Below, piece after piece: positions 21,870 to 33,639 of a stretch of 64,000 nt of DNA. Position 1 is the stretch's first letter. Each line of letters opens with the position of its first letter. The stretch spans positions 6,365,501-6,429,500 of the forward strand of contig CM066988.1 in assembly GCA_033977485.1 (NCBI GenBank), given 5' to 3'. This DNA is from Hydrangea macrophylla (taxonomy: Eukaryota; Streptophyta; Magnoliopsida; Cornales; Hydrangeaceae). The notes under the pieces are model-generated. The model was not told the DNA's origin. It did no database searches and was given only the letters and a program-made list of their open reading frames with translations. Both the position numbers and the translations under genes were made by a program.

Positions 21870-23157
21870 TTCTCCGAGAAAGCATGGTTTTATTCTTTGG
21901 CCGTTCACTTTGAATGGTCTCCCATCTTTAGTGTTACGAATTTCAATGGCCTAGTGGGAAAATATTTTTGTGATAGTGTATGGTCCTCCCTATCGAGATT
22001 TCAGTCTCCCAGGATGTAAGCGTAGTTTAAAATTGAAAAGCCAAACCTATTGGCCCACTTAAAAATCCTTATGATATATTAATTTATCATGAAATACTTT
22101 AGATCTCTCTTTATAAAGTTTTGCAATTTCATATGCTTTGTTTCTCAACTAATCTAGTTCCTGAATTTAAAGTTTTCGTTGACATCCGACTGATTTTATA
22201 TCTTCGTCAAAGTCTTTAACAGCCCAAAAGGCTCGATGTTCGAGTTCGACTGGTAAATGGCATGCTTTTCCAAAATTGAGATGGTAAGGTGACATTCCTA
22301 TCAGTGTTTTATAGGTAGTACGATATGCCCAGAGTGCATCGGATAATCGTAATGGCCAGTCCTTACGATCTAGTCTAACTATTTTCTCTAGAGTATTCTT
22401 GATTTCTCTATTCGATACCTCTACTTGCCCGCTAGTTTGTGGGTGGTATGTCATGCCTACTTTGTGTGTGACAAAGTATTTACGTACTAGGGCCTCAAAT
22501 GGCCGATTACAGAAATGTGAGCCACCGTCAATAATGATAGCTTGTGGTGTGCCAAACCGATAGAAGATATTCTCTTTTATGAACAGAATAACCACCTTGT
22601 GGTCATTGGATTTTGTAGCTATGGCTTCTACCCATTTGGACACAGTCAATAATAGTTAGAATATATTGAAAACTGAAATACGATGGGAACAAACCCATAA
22701 AATCTATGCCCCAAACGTCGAAGATATCAATAATTAGGATCGGAGTCATGTGCATTGCATTAAAGCGTGAAATTTTTTGTGATAATAGGCAACGCAAACA
22801 ATTGCGGTAGAACTCATGGCCATCTTTAAACAGAGAGGACTTTTGTGGCGGTTCTTCGAGTGGACCAATAAATGCCTGATCTTTAGCTTTTTTATTTTGC
22901 ATTTCTTTTCTTACACAGTCAATGTACTCTTCTCTACACCTGATGAACGATTGTGTGAGAATCTTTGGATCAGGACTTGGCCCCACAGATTTGTACTTAG
23001 CCAATTTCTCTAGTTTCTTTGCATGCTTTGCTTCATTCACTTTCTCCCTTTGCTCAATCTTTAATATAAGGAACTTAGTAGTCTCAGATGTTGAAACCTG
23101 AACCATGTTTATGGATAATTCATGCACTGCTGGGAATGGATCTTCATCAATCCCCAT
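21870..23157 (-). pseudogene. Integrase remnant of the Athila-type element
   Basis: The minus-strand order is EFYRNCLRCLLSQKISRFNA (end of the zinc-binding domain), IFDVWGIDFMGLFPS (core, first catalytic Asp), then a frame change at about 22620. Next come [20 protein letters not shown] (second Asp) and [20 protein letters not shown] (Glu), followed by [19 protein letters not shown] and [10 protein letters not shown]. Below 22167 the reading continues in broken frames to FNFKLRLHPGRLKSR and DGRPFKVNGQRIKP, the C-terminal domain. The catalytic residues survive but frame shifts kill the gene. Upstream, at 23157, the frame joins gag-like sequence with no RT between. Confidence 0.85.
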
Positions 23158-23587
23158 GGCTTGCTTATCTTACTAAGGGAACTTTAACTTCCCTTTCTTG
23201 ATCAACTCTTGAATCCTGTCTCGAAACATAACACGCTTGTTAGTGGGGTTTGTCTAAGTATTGTGCCATTTGCAATATTTCTTGCCTTCAATTTATTCAA
23301 AAGAAAGCAATTTTACATCATCAGGAAATCTTATAACTTTACCCTCTAAGAGATGATCGAAGATTTTCATCTGCCTTATGAATATCAAAAGAATATCTCT
23401 TGATACATTCTTTTTTTACTAAACTCTTACAGGTGAAAGGTTCACTCCCTATTATTTAAGCAGCATCTATCTCGTAATTAGGGTCTTTGTAATAAGTTTT
23501 GAGTGAAGAAGCATTTCTTTCACTTTCTTCTTCTAAGAGAGCTTAGTACCTAGAGACTCGAGCACTTAATTCTACTAAGTCTCTGAA

Positions 23588-24141
23588 TTCTATGGCATCG
23601 AACTTCTTCCTGAGTCTAAATTCGAGACCATTTTGTGCTAATTTCACAAATTCTGGTTCTGGCAGAACAATCTTGCATTTTGTTCTTGCTCTCTTAACCC
23701 TATTTTTAAATTGAGTGGCTTTTTCATCAGGTTGTTTGCTAATTCACTAACTAATGCGGCTTTTACTTGGTTAATCAATCTGGCACCAAACTCTGTCCAA
23801 AATTGGGCTCAAATAGAAGATTTATTCCATGCCCGATTCTATGGCATCGAACTTCTTCCTAAGTCTAAATTCGAGACCATTTTGTGCTAATTTCACAAAT
23901 TCTGGTTTCTAGCAGGATAATCTTGCATTTTGTTCTTGCTCTCTTAAACATGTTTATAAATTGAGTGGCTTTCTCATCAGGCTTTTGGCTTAGCCTAGCC
24001 AGATCAGCCATCGAGACTTCTGGTTCTATTTGAAAGAATTGGGCATGGAATAGATCTTCCATTTGTGCCCAATTTTGGATAGAGTTTGGTGCCAGATTGA
24101 TAAACCAAGTAAAAGTCGTATCAATTAATGAATTAGCAAAT
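23588..24141. repeat. Fold-back duplication inside gag
   Basis: 23588-23731 is a direct repeat of about 23842-23982 (both contain TATGGCATCGAACTTCTTCC). 23734-23834 is the reverse complement of 24041-24141 with a few differences. So one piece of gag is present twice in the same orientation and a neighbouring piece is present in both orientations. Confidence 0.75.
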
Positions 24142-24762
24142 AGCCTAAGTTTAAGAAATTCATTTGAAGCAACATCAACGTATTAACTAGTGAACTTTGC
24201 AATATTTTCAACTGTGGATTGAGTTTTATCACTAGAAAATAAGGTGAATGTGGGGAACTTAAAATTTCGGGGAAGTTCGATCCTATCAATCCAATCAGGA
24301 TCAAGTTTCCTATTTACATGGGTTTGTACCCCTCTAGCAATAGGTCCACATATATCATGAATGAGATTGATTATGTCGTTTCTCTCAACCAAATTTGGTT
24401 GTTGTCGAGTTGGCTGCCCCAAAGGTGGAGCAGCAGTTGGGACAACATGTGGTGGTTGAAAATTTTCTATTCTCCTATAAGGTTCATTAACAACCCTTCT
24501 ACCATACCCAAACTCAAGTTCGAACACAAGATTATTATTCACCCTTTTGTTCTGACCAATATTAAGGTCTCTTGGTCTTCTATCCTCCACATTTACTGGC
24601 CTAAACATTGGGTTTTGGAAGCCCCCAGTCTGGTATGCTTGAGTACCTTCGAAAATAGGTCATGCAGTATTTTGAACATGTATATAGAAGCTTTCTTGTG
24701 TATTTGGCTTCGGGTTAGAGCTAGTCACACAACTAGTGCACTAAGTTGATTAATATCAAGTG

Positions 24763-24767
24763 GATAC
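24763..24767. repeat. Left target-site duplication GATAC
   Basis: GATAC at 24763-24767 directly before the TGACATGAATAAA end of the non-autonomous element. The same GATAC follows its other end at 47436-47440. Confidence 0.85.
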
Positions 24768-24951
24768 TGACATGAATAAAAAATTATGTGCTCTTTTGTG
24801 CAATACCCAAGTGTAGGTGAACGTACAAGTAATATAGTACTGGAAGTACAGGTCGATCCCACGAGGAAAGATTAGATTATTAAGATGTTTTTACCCAAAT
24901 TACTTTCTAAAAAATGAAAGGAAAAGATGATTTAAAATGGAGGGAAGTTAT
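24768..24951 (-). repeat. 3' LTR of the non-autonomous element, terminal part
   Basis: Matches 46000-46170 (shared ACCCAAGTGTAGGTGA and GATTAGATTATTAAGATG). It ends in TTTATTCATGTCA on the minus strand. It is cut by the copia insertion; GTTAT at 24947-24951 is repeated at 40814-40818. Confidence 0.85.
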
Positions 24952-25948
24952 TGTTGGGTTTGTGCCCTCAAACCATTACTTTATGTATGAGACATTGACA
25001 TTTTAATATATGGATATCAGCTTTACATTTCATTGTGTATGTTCTTTTCATGAGATGATTGTTAATCCTTAAGTATTATAGTAAGTAATTCGTGTGTGTA
25101 TGAGATGCACACAAGTGAGATACGAATTACTATTCTTTAATACTTAGAATGTGTCACAGTGGATGATGAGACTGGATACCTCATCAAGTCTACACTGTAG
25201 CATAATTAACTACCATTGGATGGAGTGATTAATCTCAATCACTAGAGTGTATCTCTTAGTTGATATGCTAGTGCTTATAGTGCATTGACGGACCTGAGTT
25301 TCCTATTGACGCTTAAGACTGTCAAACAGTCAATAGGAACTCATAACTTGTATAAGGTACGTGTTCTCAATCTTGACACACAGACTGTGGATATGACTAC
25401 TTTGACTTACCAATCAGTGAGGTCTATAAAAGATCAACACCTGGGTATCTTGGGTATGTCATGTTCATAGGGTTGTGAACATATATTGTCAAGATAGAAT
25501 CTACCCTCTGTTTCAGAGTAAGCATTCCCTTGAGAATGTCACCAAGTCGATTACTGAGTACTGCAGTCTTGTTGATAAGAGTTATCAACATGTTTGGTAA
25601 TCATGAGAGGTGAATGGGACTCAAGGAATACAAAAAGTAATCATGATTCAGGTTGACAGTAACAGTTATCCGATTACCTGAAATGATTACGAATGCTGAC
25701 GGTAGAGGGACATTAGTACACCATACAAGTCTAGTTATCGCTTCGGATATGTTCTTTTGCGTTGGAGTTCAGTTATCGTTTTATAGTGGAATAAACTTTA
25801 ACTGACCAGTTAGTTAGTTTGCTGATCAAAGAGTTTGGTCATGGTAATTAACAAACTGGTCTGAGCCAACAATAAAGAGCCTAGGAGGTCCCACTCTTAG
25901 CTCCGCTAGGATGCTTGGAAAGACGCTTGAGGAAACTGTCCTGACAGG

Positions 25949-26057
25949 TTCGATCGATTGAAGATAGTTCGATCGATCGAAGGCATCAGGTTCGATCGAT
26001 CGAGAAAGGTTCGATCGATCGAATGTTCGATCGATCGAAGTCCTTCGATCGATCGAA
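25949..26057. repeat. Cluster of TTCGATCGATCGAA palindromes upstream of TATA
   Basis: Six copies (two with one or two changes) of the 14-base palindrome TTCGATCGATCGAA within 109 bases, the last ending 22 bases before the TATA box. Identical clusters are at 33139-33247 and 40329-40437 in the other LTRs. Confidence 0.95.
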
Positions 26058-26078
26058 GGTTAGGTCGGTTCTGGGAAT

Positions 26079-26088
26079 CTATAAATAG
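26079..26088 (+). promoter_or_regulatory. TATA box of the first copia LTR
   Basis: CTATAAATAG, a near-consensus plant TATA box, downstream of the palindrome cluster. The same box occurs at 33269-33278 and 40459-40468. Confidence 0.75.
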
Positions 26089-26435
26089 GGCAGCTGCGTT
26101 CTGGAAAAAGTTGTTCGTCGTTTTGAACGTCAGAAGCTGCAGAAACTGTTTTGGAGTCCCAAAACCTTCTCTATCCTCTCCATTAGGGTTCCCACCAACC
26201 CTAGTCTTTCTGGCAGGCATCCGCAGGAGTCATAAGGGTGAAGATCATCTAGTGGAGGCTGCTGGAAGTTGAAGATCAGAATTGGGTTCAAGACACTAAG
26301 GTATAACTCGTGTCCCCTCTTGTGCGTATCTGTAGAATTGACGAGTAGTAGATCCGGGCATGCCAATAAAGTTTCATAACTTGATTTTTCCGCTGCGCGT
26401 TTAAACTTTCCATTTAAACCTGTAATTCCAACAAT

Positions 26436-26449
26436 TGGTATCAGAGCCA
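26436..26449 (+). promoter_or_regulatory. Primer binding site, copia copy 1
   Basis: TGGTATCAGAGCCA, two bases after the LTR, complementary to the 3' end of plant initiator Met tRNA. Confidence 0.9.
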
Positions 26450-28125
26450 CGCTCGTTTGGATCTATAGATGCGTTTTTTGGAACACTATTTTGATTTGCA
26501 TGTTGATTTTAGAACTGCTTTCGAAACTGCATCGTCACAGATCTGTTTCTGCAGTGTTATCGCAGCAGTATACAAATCTGTGATTGCATTGGATGCAAGA
26601 TGGGTTCGATCGATCGAATTAGTCTCGATCGATCGAACGCTCTGTACTCGAGCGATCGAACAGGTTTCGATCGATCGAAACCTTCTGTTGTTCGAGCGAT
26701 CGAATAGAGTTCGATCGATCGAGACAGACTCTTTGTCAGGATCTTTGTCTCACAGTTTTAAAAGTATTTTGAAATTAAAAGTTTAATTTTAACGTATTCT
26801 GCAAAATTTTTAATCATTCTGTGAAATAGAATGTTCAAGCGATTGAACAGTGTTCAATCGATCGAAGGTTCGAGCGATCGAACGGTCTTCGATCGATCGA
26901 ACTATGACAGAGAAGTTAGATGCTGTTTTGAGTTCTAATTCAGTATGTAAAGAGTTTATATACTGTGTGAATCAATTGAGGGTTCCAATAGTTATATTTT
27001 GTTATATATATGCGTGGATGTGTGTTCAACTAACCTTTTGCAGCAAAAGTTAGTCGCTATCTCCCATGGCGCCAAGAGTATTTAATTTTGTGTTTGAATG
27101 TTTTAGATTGGTGTGTTGTTTTAAGTTTGGTTTGGTTTTAAGGCATATGTAAAGGGCGCTACGACTTCAATCCTACGAAATGGAAAGTCGCACCGGTTTC
27201 CCTAGCCTTTTATTTTGTTGTTGCTATTTCTATTTCTAGATAAATTGTAAGCTTCAAAAGAGGCATAGGTTCAATGTAATAGAATTAGAATATCCATGAA
27301 GATGGAGCAAGGAGCCGTTGTCCATGAAGATGGAGCTGGAGGCGATCAAACCAAAAGCAGGTTCTATGGAGATAGAGCCATGGGAGATAGAGGCATTGTT
27401 TGAATGCCTATATTTCATTTTAGTTTTTTGTTTTATGTGCTTGTTTAGTGATTGGCGTATAATACATTGTTGCATGCACTTAAAACAAGTTTTCTAAAAT
27501 AAAATTCAAAAACCGTTTTCAACACATTAGTAAACATTGGATGTTTATGGGTAGTGTGTGGAAACATTTTTTCAAAAGCAAAATCCTTAATTTACTAAAT
27601 CTAGTGGGAGAGGGTCTTATCAAATAACACCCACGATCTTCCATTAACGGTTCATTGTAAGATGAGTAGTGTATTCTGTGTCACCTCGCCAGGGGTGATC
27701 ATTCCATACGGAGGGTACACTGCTCATTGGTTACTAGATGTGAACTTCCTATGGATAGGATCAATCAGACGTGTTAGAGGGTGACCACCACACGGAGGCG
27801 CTACTTGAGACGGTTGTGATTGGATCCTAGTTAATGGTACACACTAGCTAAGCTATGGATAAGGGATCCCACACGGGGCATTATTCAGAAACTTAGAGAT
27901 CAAATAGGTTCGGGAGTCATGGCTATTTTGCAAGAGTTGCATAGCGGATAAGTCATGATAAATCGAAAGATCGAACATTGACCACCACACGGAGGCTTTA
28001 TTCTTTCGTTTCGATATTCCGGCGACTTTGTTTTTAAATAAGAGTTTTAAGGATTCTTTTATTTCAAACTGTCAAAATCTGATATCCATATTTATTTTGC
28101 CTTTTGATTTTTACAGTAAATCACA
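26450..28125 (+). other. Long untranslated leader of copia copy 1
   Basis: About 1.68 kb between PBS and polyprotein ATG. It holds the palindrome clusters, a repeated TGACCACCACACGGAGGC (27782-27799 and 27979-27996), a repeated CCATGAAGATGGAGC (27293-27307 and 27322-27336) and several short upstream frames that do not look like genes. It may carry packaging or translation-control structures; that is inference. Confidence 0.6.
26604..26901. repeat. Palindrome clusters in the copia leader, copy 1
   Basis: Ten further copies of TTCGATCGATCGAA or close variants (for example TTCGAGCGATCGAA, TTCAATCGATCGAA): six in 26604-26733 and four in 26833-26901. They lie after the PBS, in the transcribed leader. 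The same set is at 33794-34091 in copy 2. Confidence 0.9.
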
Positions 28126-31100
28126 ATGTCTGGATCTGCATTTAGTCCACTTGCCACCATACTCACTCAAAACAAGTTAACTGGAAATAACTACACTGAA
28201 TGGAAACGTAACCTTGACATCGTTTTAACTGCGGAGGATCACATATATGTCCTCACCACCCCAAGCCCCGAAGAACCCGCTGCAAATGCTTCGGCTGCTG
28301 CTAGACGCGAGTTCGATAAATGGAAAAAGTCGAATGGGATGGCTCGTTGTTACATATTGGCTTCTATGGCTAATGTGTTACAACACCAATACCAGTCGAA
28401 CAATTCCGCCAGTGACATTATCGAATCCCTGAAAAAGATGTTTGGGGAGCATGGCAGGCCTGCCAGACAGGTAGCTATACAGAAGATAATGAGTGCTAAG
28501 ATGTCGGAAGGGACTCCAGTCAAAGAACATGTTTTGAAAATGATTGGTTATTTAAACGAGCTGGAGACCCTAGGTGCCAACATCGATGCACAGACCCAAG
28601 TTGATATGATCCTCAATACGCTGTCGCCATCATTCGCTCAATTTAAACTGAATTATAATATGAATAAAATGGATTTTTCAATGAGCGAATTGATGAGCTC
28701 TTTATTGGCAGCGGAAGGGGTGATCAAACCTGGGGGCAGCGTTTTAAACGTTGAGAAAAGCGCTTCCTCTTCCCGATCTATGCCGAAAGGAAAGAAAGGG
28801 AAGAAGAAGGCTGGCACTGGTGGTTCAAGTGTTGGACCGGTCCCTAAGATTGCAAAATCTAAGGGAAAAGGTAAGGGCAAAGGGAAGGTGGGTGGCCAAG
28901 GCAAAGGAAAGTGTTTCCAATGCGGTGAGAAAGGCCACTGGAAGAGGAACTGTCCAGAATTCTTAGCTACAAGAGTTCAAGGTATGATTGAATCACATGT
29001 GATTGAAGTAAGTTTTATAACGGATGCTTCAAACACTTGGTGCATTGATTCAGGTGCGACTAACCATATCTGTAATTCATTGCAGGGGTTCAGATCAACC
29101 AGGAGGTGCAGTGATGGGGAAATCGTACTTACTCTAGGTTCTAGCGCAACCGTTTCTGCGGTTGCTATAGGAGTCGTAGTTTTAGAATTTCTAGACAATA
29201 AAATTTTGATTTTATCAGATGTACTTTACGTCCCTTCAATGAGACGTAATTTAATTTCAGTTTCTAATTTATCGAATAATGGTTATTCTTTTCATTTTGG
29301 AACTGAAGTTGTGATTAAAAGAAATAGTTCTTTTATATGTTCTGGTGTTAAATCAAATGGTTTGTATGTGATTACTCCCAATATTTCTAAAGACTCTTGC
29401 ATGGAACTTAATAACTCAGTGGTTACTGTACCATCTAAAAGAAAGGAACCTTCCACTAATCCAACAAGGCTTTGGCATATGAGGCTTGGCCATATCAATC
29501 TCAATAGGATTGGCAGACTAGTCAAAGAAGGGGTCTTAGGCGATTTGGTTCTCGAACCAATAGAAGTCTGCGAGTCTTGTTTAGAGGGTAAGATGACCAA
29601 AAGGCCCTTTCCTGCAAAGGGCAATAGAACCAATGCATTGTTGGAATTAGTTCATACTGATGTGTGTGGACCAATAAATATTAGAGCAAGGGGTGGTTAT
29701 GAGTATTTCATAACATTTACTGATGACCACTCTAGGTATGGATATGTGTACCTAATGCAGCACAAGTCTGAAGCCTTTGAAAAGTTCAAAGAGTTTAGGG
29801 CTGAAGTGGAGAAGCAATTGGGCACACATATCAAGGCCATTCGATCTGATCGAGGTGGCGAGTACCTCTCTAATGAATTTATTGATCACCTAGTACAGAA
29901 TGGGATTCTGTCACAGTTGACTGCACCTGGCACGCCTCAGCAAAACGGTGTAGCGGAGAGAAGGAATCGGACTCTTTTAGACATGACTAGGTCAATGATG
30001 AGTTATTCTGAGTTACCTTTATTTCTTTGGGGTTATGCTTTGGAAACCGCTGCTTACATACTAAATCTAGTACCAAGCAAATCTGTTCCCAGGACACCAC
30101 GAGAGATGTGGATTGGGCGCAAGCCTTCTTTGCAACATCTCCGGATATGGGGATGTCCGGCACATGTGCTAAAAGGAAAGATGAGCAAATTGGATTCTAG
30201 ATCGGAAGTATGTTACTTTGTGGGTTATCCAAAGGGTACTTATGGATGGTATTTTTATGATCCAAGGGAACAGAAAGTGTTTGTTAGTACAAATGCTGTT
30301 TTCTTAGAGGATGATTATATCATGAGCCATAAACCTAAGGGAAGGATAGATCTTAGAGAGATAGAAGGAGAGCCCTCAGTCCAACCCGCAGTTGATAACG
30401 ATGAAAATCAAGAAAATACCACTTCTTCACCCATTTCCGCACCAGTACCTCGTCGTAGTGGGAGGATTATCAGCCAGCCTGATAGATACATGTTCTTAGG
30501 AGAAGTTTTTGAAGCTGTCTCCATAGAATCTGAATCTGATCCTGCCACATACGAAGAGGCAATGGCTGATGTAGACTCGGCTCATTGGATTAAAGCTATG
30601 AAGACTGAATTGGAATCTATGGATTCAAATCAGGTCTGGGATCTTGTAGAACTTCCAGCCAATATTAAACCCATTGGCTGCAAGTGGGTCTATAAGAGGA
30701 AAAGAGGATCTGATGGAAAGGTTGAGACCTTTAAGGCAAGGCTTGTGGCGAAAGGCTATACTCAGAGGGAGGGCATTGACTATGAGGAAACCTTCTCGCC
30801 GGTAGCCATGCTCAAGTCCATCAGAATACTCTTATCTATTGCTGCATGCCTAGATTTTGAGATCTGGCAGATGGACGTCAAGACTGCATTCTTGAATGGC
30901 AATCTTGAGGAGGACATCTATATGCAACAACCAAAAGGGTTCATAGCTGGTCGGAAAGGTAACTTGGTATGCAAGTTGCAAAAGTCCATTTATGGGCTTA
31001 AGCAGGCATCCAGAAGTTGGAACATACGATTTGACCAAGCGGTCAAATCGTTTGGTTTCATACAGAATCTGGATGAACCTTGTGTATACAAGAAGAGTGA

Positions 31101-32115
31101 AGGAAAAGTGGTGGCTTTTCTTGTGCTTTACGTTGACGACATTCTACTCATTGGAAGTGATGTAGCGGCATTGTCAACGGTCAAGGTTTGGCTAGCTAGT
31201 ACTTTCGATATGAAGGATCTAGGAGAGGCGAGCTATATTCTTGGGATAAAGCTCTTTCGGGATCGCAAGCGAAAGATAATGGGATTATCTCAAGCTGGTT
31301 ATATCGATAAGGTGCTAACTAGGTTTTCAATGGATAATTCGAAGAAAGGTTTGTTACCTTTCAGGCATGGTTTAGCGTTCTCCAAGGACCAGTGTCCAAA
31401 GACACAGGAGGAGAGGAATCACATGACAGGAGTTCCCTATGCTTCTGCAGTGGGAAGTCTCATGTATGCGATGTTATGCACTAGACCAGATATCTGCTTT
31501 GCCGTTGGCATGGTTAGCAGATATCAGTCGAATCCGGGTCCAGAGCACTGGACAGCCGTTAAGCACATTCTTAAGTACTTGAGAAGAACTAAAGATTACA
31601 TGCTTATGTACGGTGGTAGTGAGTTAATTCCAGTAGGATACACTGACTCGGACTTTATGTCAGATAAAGATTCGAGAAAGTCGACATCCGGACATCTCTT
31701 TACCTTGGGAGGTGGTGCTGTCAGTTGGAGGAGCATTAAGCAGAAATGCATTGCAGACTCAACTACAGAAGCTGAGTATGTGGCTGCTTGTGAAGCCGCA
31801 AAGGAAGCTGTTTGGCTCAAGAAGTTCCTTATGGAACTCGAGGTGGTACCAGCGTCGCTGTCACCTATTACGCTATACTGCGATAATAGTGGGGCAGTGG
31901 CTCAGTCCAAGGAGCCAAGGAACCACGGAAAGGGAAAGCACGTAGAGCGGAAATATCATCTTATCCGAGATATTGTTCAACGTGGAGATGTGACTGTCAC
32001 CAAGATTGCCACAGCTGACAATCTTGCTGATCCATTTACAAAGGCCTTGCCACAAAAGGTCTTTGATCGTCATCTAGATAGTCTAGGTCTTAGATGTAGT
32101 TCTGAATGGTTATGA
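28126..32115 (+). CDS. Copia gag-pol polyprotein, copy 1 (intact)
   Basis: 1,329 residues with no interruption. Order: gag with UBN2-like capsid (1-240), basic linker, zinc knuckle with Cys263, Cys266, His271, Cys276; protease with [12 protein letters not shown] (Asp308); integrase with the HHCC domain (LWHMRLGH to CESCLEGK, about 450-485) and a D,D(35)E core ([25 protein letters not shown]); reverse transcriptase with YVDD near 1000; RNase H with [15 protein letters not shown] and LYCDNSGA. Order PR-IN-RT-RH is diagnostic of Ty1/copia. The polyprotein would be cut by its own protease, reverse-transcribe the element RNA in particles in the cytoplasm and integrate it in the nucleus. All catalytic motifs are present, so this copy may still be active. 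The ATG lies in ACAATGTC after the long leader. Confidence 0.97.
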   Translation: MSGSAFSPLATILTQNKLTGNNYTEWKRNLDIVLTAEDHIYVLTTPSPEEPAANASAAARREFDKWKKSNGMARCYILASMANVLQHQYQSNNSASDIIESLKKMFGEHGRPARQVAIQKIMSAKMSEGTPVKEHVLKMIGYLNELETLGANIDAQTQVDMILNTLSPSFAQFKLNYNMNKMDFSMSELMSSLLAAEGVIKPGGSVLNVEKSASSSRSMPKGKKGKKKAGTGGSSVGPVPKIAKSKGKGKGKGKVGGQGKGKCFQCGEKGHWKRNCPEFLATRVQGMIESHVIEVSFITDASNTWCIDSGATNHICNSLQGFRSTRRCSDGEIVLTLGSSATVSAVAIGVVVLEFLDNKILILSDVLYVPSMRRNLISVSNLSNNGYSFHFGTEVVIKRNSSFICSGVKSNGLYVITPNISKDSCMELNNSVVTVPSKRKEPSTNPTRLWHMRLGHINLNRIGRLVKEGVLGDLVLEPIEVCESCLEGKMTKRPFPAKGNRTNALLELVHTDVCGPINIRARGGYEYFITFTDDHSRYGYVYLMQHKSEAFEKFKEFRAEVEKQLGTHIKAIRSDRGGEYLSNEFIDHLVQNGILSQLTAPGTPQQNGVAERRNRTLLDMTRSMMSYSELPLFLWGYALETAAYILNLVPSKSVPRTPREMWIGRKPSLQHLRIWGCPAHVLKGKMSKLDSRSEVCYFVGYPKGTYGWYFYDPREQKVFVSTNAVFLEDDYIMSHKPKGRIDLREIEGEPSVQPAVDNDENQENTTSSPISAPVPRRSGRIISQPDRYMFLGEVFEAVSIESESDPATYEEAMADVDSAHWIKAMKTELESMDSNQVWDLVELPANIKPIGCKWVYKRKRGSDGKVETFKARLVAKGYTQREGIDYEETFSPVAMLKSIRILLSIAACLDFEIWQMDVKTAFLNGNLEEDIYMQQPKGFIAGRKGNLVCKLQKSIYGLKQASRSWNIRFDQAVKSFGFIQNLDEPCVYKKSEGKVVAFLVLYVDDILLIGSDVAALSTVKVWLASTFDMKDLGEASYILGIKLFRDRKRKIMGLSQAGYIDKVLTRFSMDNSKKGLLPFRHGLAFSKDQCPKTQEERNHMTGVPYASAVGSLMYAMLCTRPDICFAVGMVSRYQSNPGPEHWTAVKHILKYLRRTKDYMLMYGGSELIPVGYTDSDFMSDKDSRKSTSGHLFTLGGGAVSWRSIKQKCIADSTTEAEYVAACEAAKEAVWLKKFLMELEVVPASLSPITLYCDNSGAVAQSKEPRNHGKGKHVERKYHLIRDIVQRGDVTVTKIATADNLADPFTKALPQKVFDRHLDSLGLRCSSEWL

Positions 32116-32118
32116 GTG

Positions 32119-32130
32119 CAAGTGGGAGTT
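32119..32130 (+). promoter_or_regulatory. Polypurine tract of copia copy 1
   Basis: CAAGTGGGAGTT immediately before the LTR start TGTTGGG at 32131, only a few bases after the polyprotein stop. Confidence 0.65.
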
Positions 32131-33623
32131 TGTTGGGTTTGTGCCCTCAAACCATTACTTTATGTATGAGACATTGACATTTTAATAAATGGATATCAGC
32201 TTTACATTTCATTGTGTATGTTCTTTTCATGAGATGATTGTTAATCCTTAAGTATTATAGTAAGTAATTCGTGTGTGTATGAGATGCACACAAGTGAGAT
32301 ACGAATTACTATTCTTTAATACTTAGAATGTGTCACAGTGGATGATGAGACTGGATACCTCATCAAGTCTACACTGTAGCATAATTAACTACCATTGGAT
32401 GGAGTGATTAATCTCAATCACTAGAGTGTATCTCTTAGTTGATATGCTAGTGCTTATAGTGCATTGACGGACCTGAGTTTCCTATTGACGCTTAAGACTG
32501 TCAAACAGTCAATAGGAACTCATAACTTGTATAAGGTACGTGTTCTCAATCTTGAGACGATTATGAACACAGACTGTGGATATGACTGCTTTGACTTACC
32601 AATCAGTGAGGTCTATAAAAGATCAACACCTGGGTATCTTGGGTATGTCATGTTCATAGGGTTGTGAACATATATTGTCAAGATAGAATCTACCCTCTGT
32701 TTCAGAGTAAGCATTCCCTTGAGAATGTCACCAAGTCGATTACTGAGTACTGCAGTCTTGTTGATAAGAGTTATCAACATGTTTGGTAATCATGAGAGGT
32801 GAATGGGACTCAAGGAATACAAAAAGTAATCATGATTCAGGTTGACAGTAACAGTTATCCGATTACCTGAACATGATTACGAATGCTGACGGTAGAGGGA
32901 CATTAGTACACCATACAAGTCTAGTTATCGCTTCGGATATGTTCTTTTGCGTTGGAGTTCAGTTATCGTTTTATAGTGGAATAAACTTTAACTGACCAGT
33001 TAGTTAGTTTGCTGATCAAAGAGTTTGGTCATGGTAATTAACAAACTGGTCTGAGCCAACAATAAAGAGCCTAGGAGGTCCCACTCTTAGCTCCGCTAGG
33101 ATGCTTGGAAAGACGCTTGAGGAAACTGTCCTGACAGGTTCGATCGATTGAAGATAGTTCGATCGATCGAAGGCATCAGGTTCGATCGATCGAGAAAGGT
33201 TCGATCGATCGAATGTTCGATCGATCGAAGTCCTTCGATCGATCGAAGGTTAGGTCGGTTCTGGGAATCTATAAATAGGGCAGCTGCGTTCTGGAAAAAG
33301 TTGTTCGTCGTTTTGAACGTCAGAAGCTGCAGAAACTGTTTTGGAGTCCCAAAACCTTCTCTATCCTCTCCATTAGGGTTCCCACCAACCCTAGTCTTTC
33401 TGGCAGGCATCCGCAGGAGTCATAAGGGTGAAGATCATCTAGTGGAGGCTGCTGGAAGTTGAAGATCAGAATTGGGTTCAAGACACTAAGGTATAACTCG
33501 TGTCCCCTCTTGTGCGTATCTGTAAAATTGACGAGTAGTAGATCCGGGCATGCCAATAAAGTTTCATAACTTGATTTTTCCGCTGCGCGTTTAAACTTTC
33601 CATTTAAACCTGTAATTCCAACA
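32131..33623 (+). repeat. Copia LTR, shared middle copy
   Basis: 1,493 bp. It serves as 3' LTR of the first internal region and 5' LTR of the second. Private changes include TTTTAATAAATGG near 32185 and CTGTAAAATTG near 33522. Confidence 0.95.
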
Positions 33624-33625
33624 AT

Positions 33626-33639
33626 TGGTATCAGAGCCA
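33626..33639 (+). promoter_or_regulatory. Primer binding site, copia copy 2
   Basis: TGGTATCAGAGCCA two bases after the middle LTR; identical to copy 1. Confidence 0.9.

Larger units (their letters stand above)
16184..24767 (-). mobile_element. Athila/Tat-type Ty3/gypsy element, main part (level 0 of the nest)
   Basis: On the minus strand: gag (24767 to about 23165), integrase (23157 to about 21870), then about 5.7 kb with extra ORF remnants. The gag N-terminus, PBS and 5' LTR of the same element lie at 47441-48513, separated by a later insertion with a GATAC target duplication. Protease, RT and RNase H are missing between gag and integrase. The left end is cut at about 16183 and no 3' LTR is visible. 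Integrase ends [17 protein letters not shown], a block typical of Athila and relatives. Confidence 0.75.
23165..24767 (-). pseudogene. gag remnant (central and C-terminal) of the Athila-type element
   Basis: The minus strand encodes MFRPVNVEDRRPRDLNIGQN, then LPRNFKFPTFTLFSSDKTQS (the usual start of the capsid core), MEDLFHAQFFQIEPEVSMAD, and FINMFKRARTKC. Further on, around 23165-23300, comes YCKWHNT...FRDRIQELIKKGKLKF, the conserved gag C-terminal segment. The stretch 23588-24141 is scrambled by a direct and an inverted duplication. The N-terminal part continues at 47441-47799 on the other side of the nested insertion. Confidence 0.75.
24952..26433 (+). repeat. Copia LTR, first copy
   Basis: 1,482 bp, TGTTGGG to CCAACA. 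It is 11 bp shorter than the other two because of a small deletion near 25373. Contains six 14-base palindromes at 25949-26057 and a TATA box at 26079-26088. Confidence 0.95.

Noticed and set aside
26436..26449. Match to initiator Met tRNA
   Set aside because: Only the 14-base primer binding site, not a tRNA gene; no cloverleaf in the flanks.
25906..26786. Open frames of about 100 residues rich in Arg-Ser-Ile-Asp repeats in the copia LTR and leader, on both strands
   Set aside because: They are translations of the TTCGATCGATCGAA palindromes, which are open in several frames on both strands. No domain, and identical pieces recur in each LTR.
25949..26901. Clustered palindromes that could be mistaken for a CRISPR array
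   Set aside because: Spacing is irregular, repeats are only 14 bases, the DNA is of a plant and the clusters recur in each LTR.
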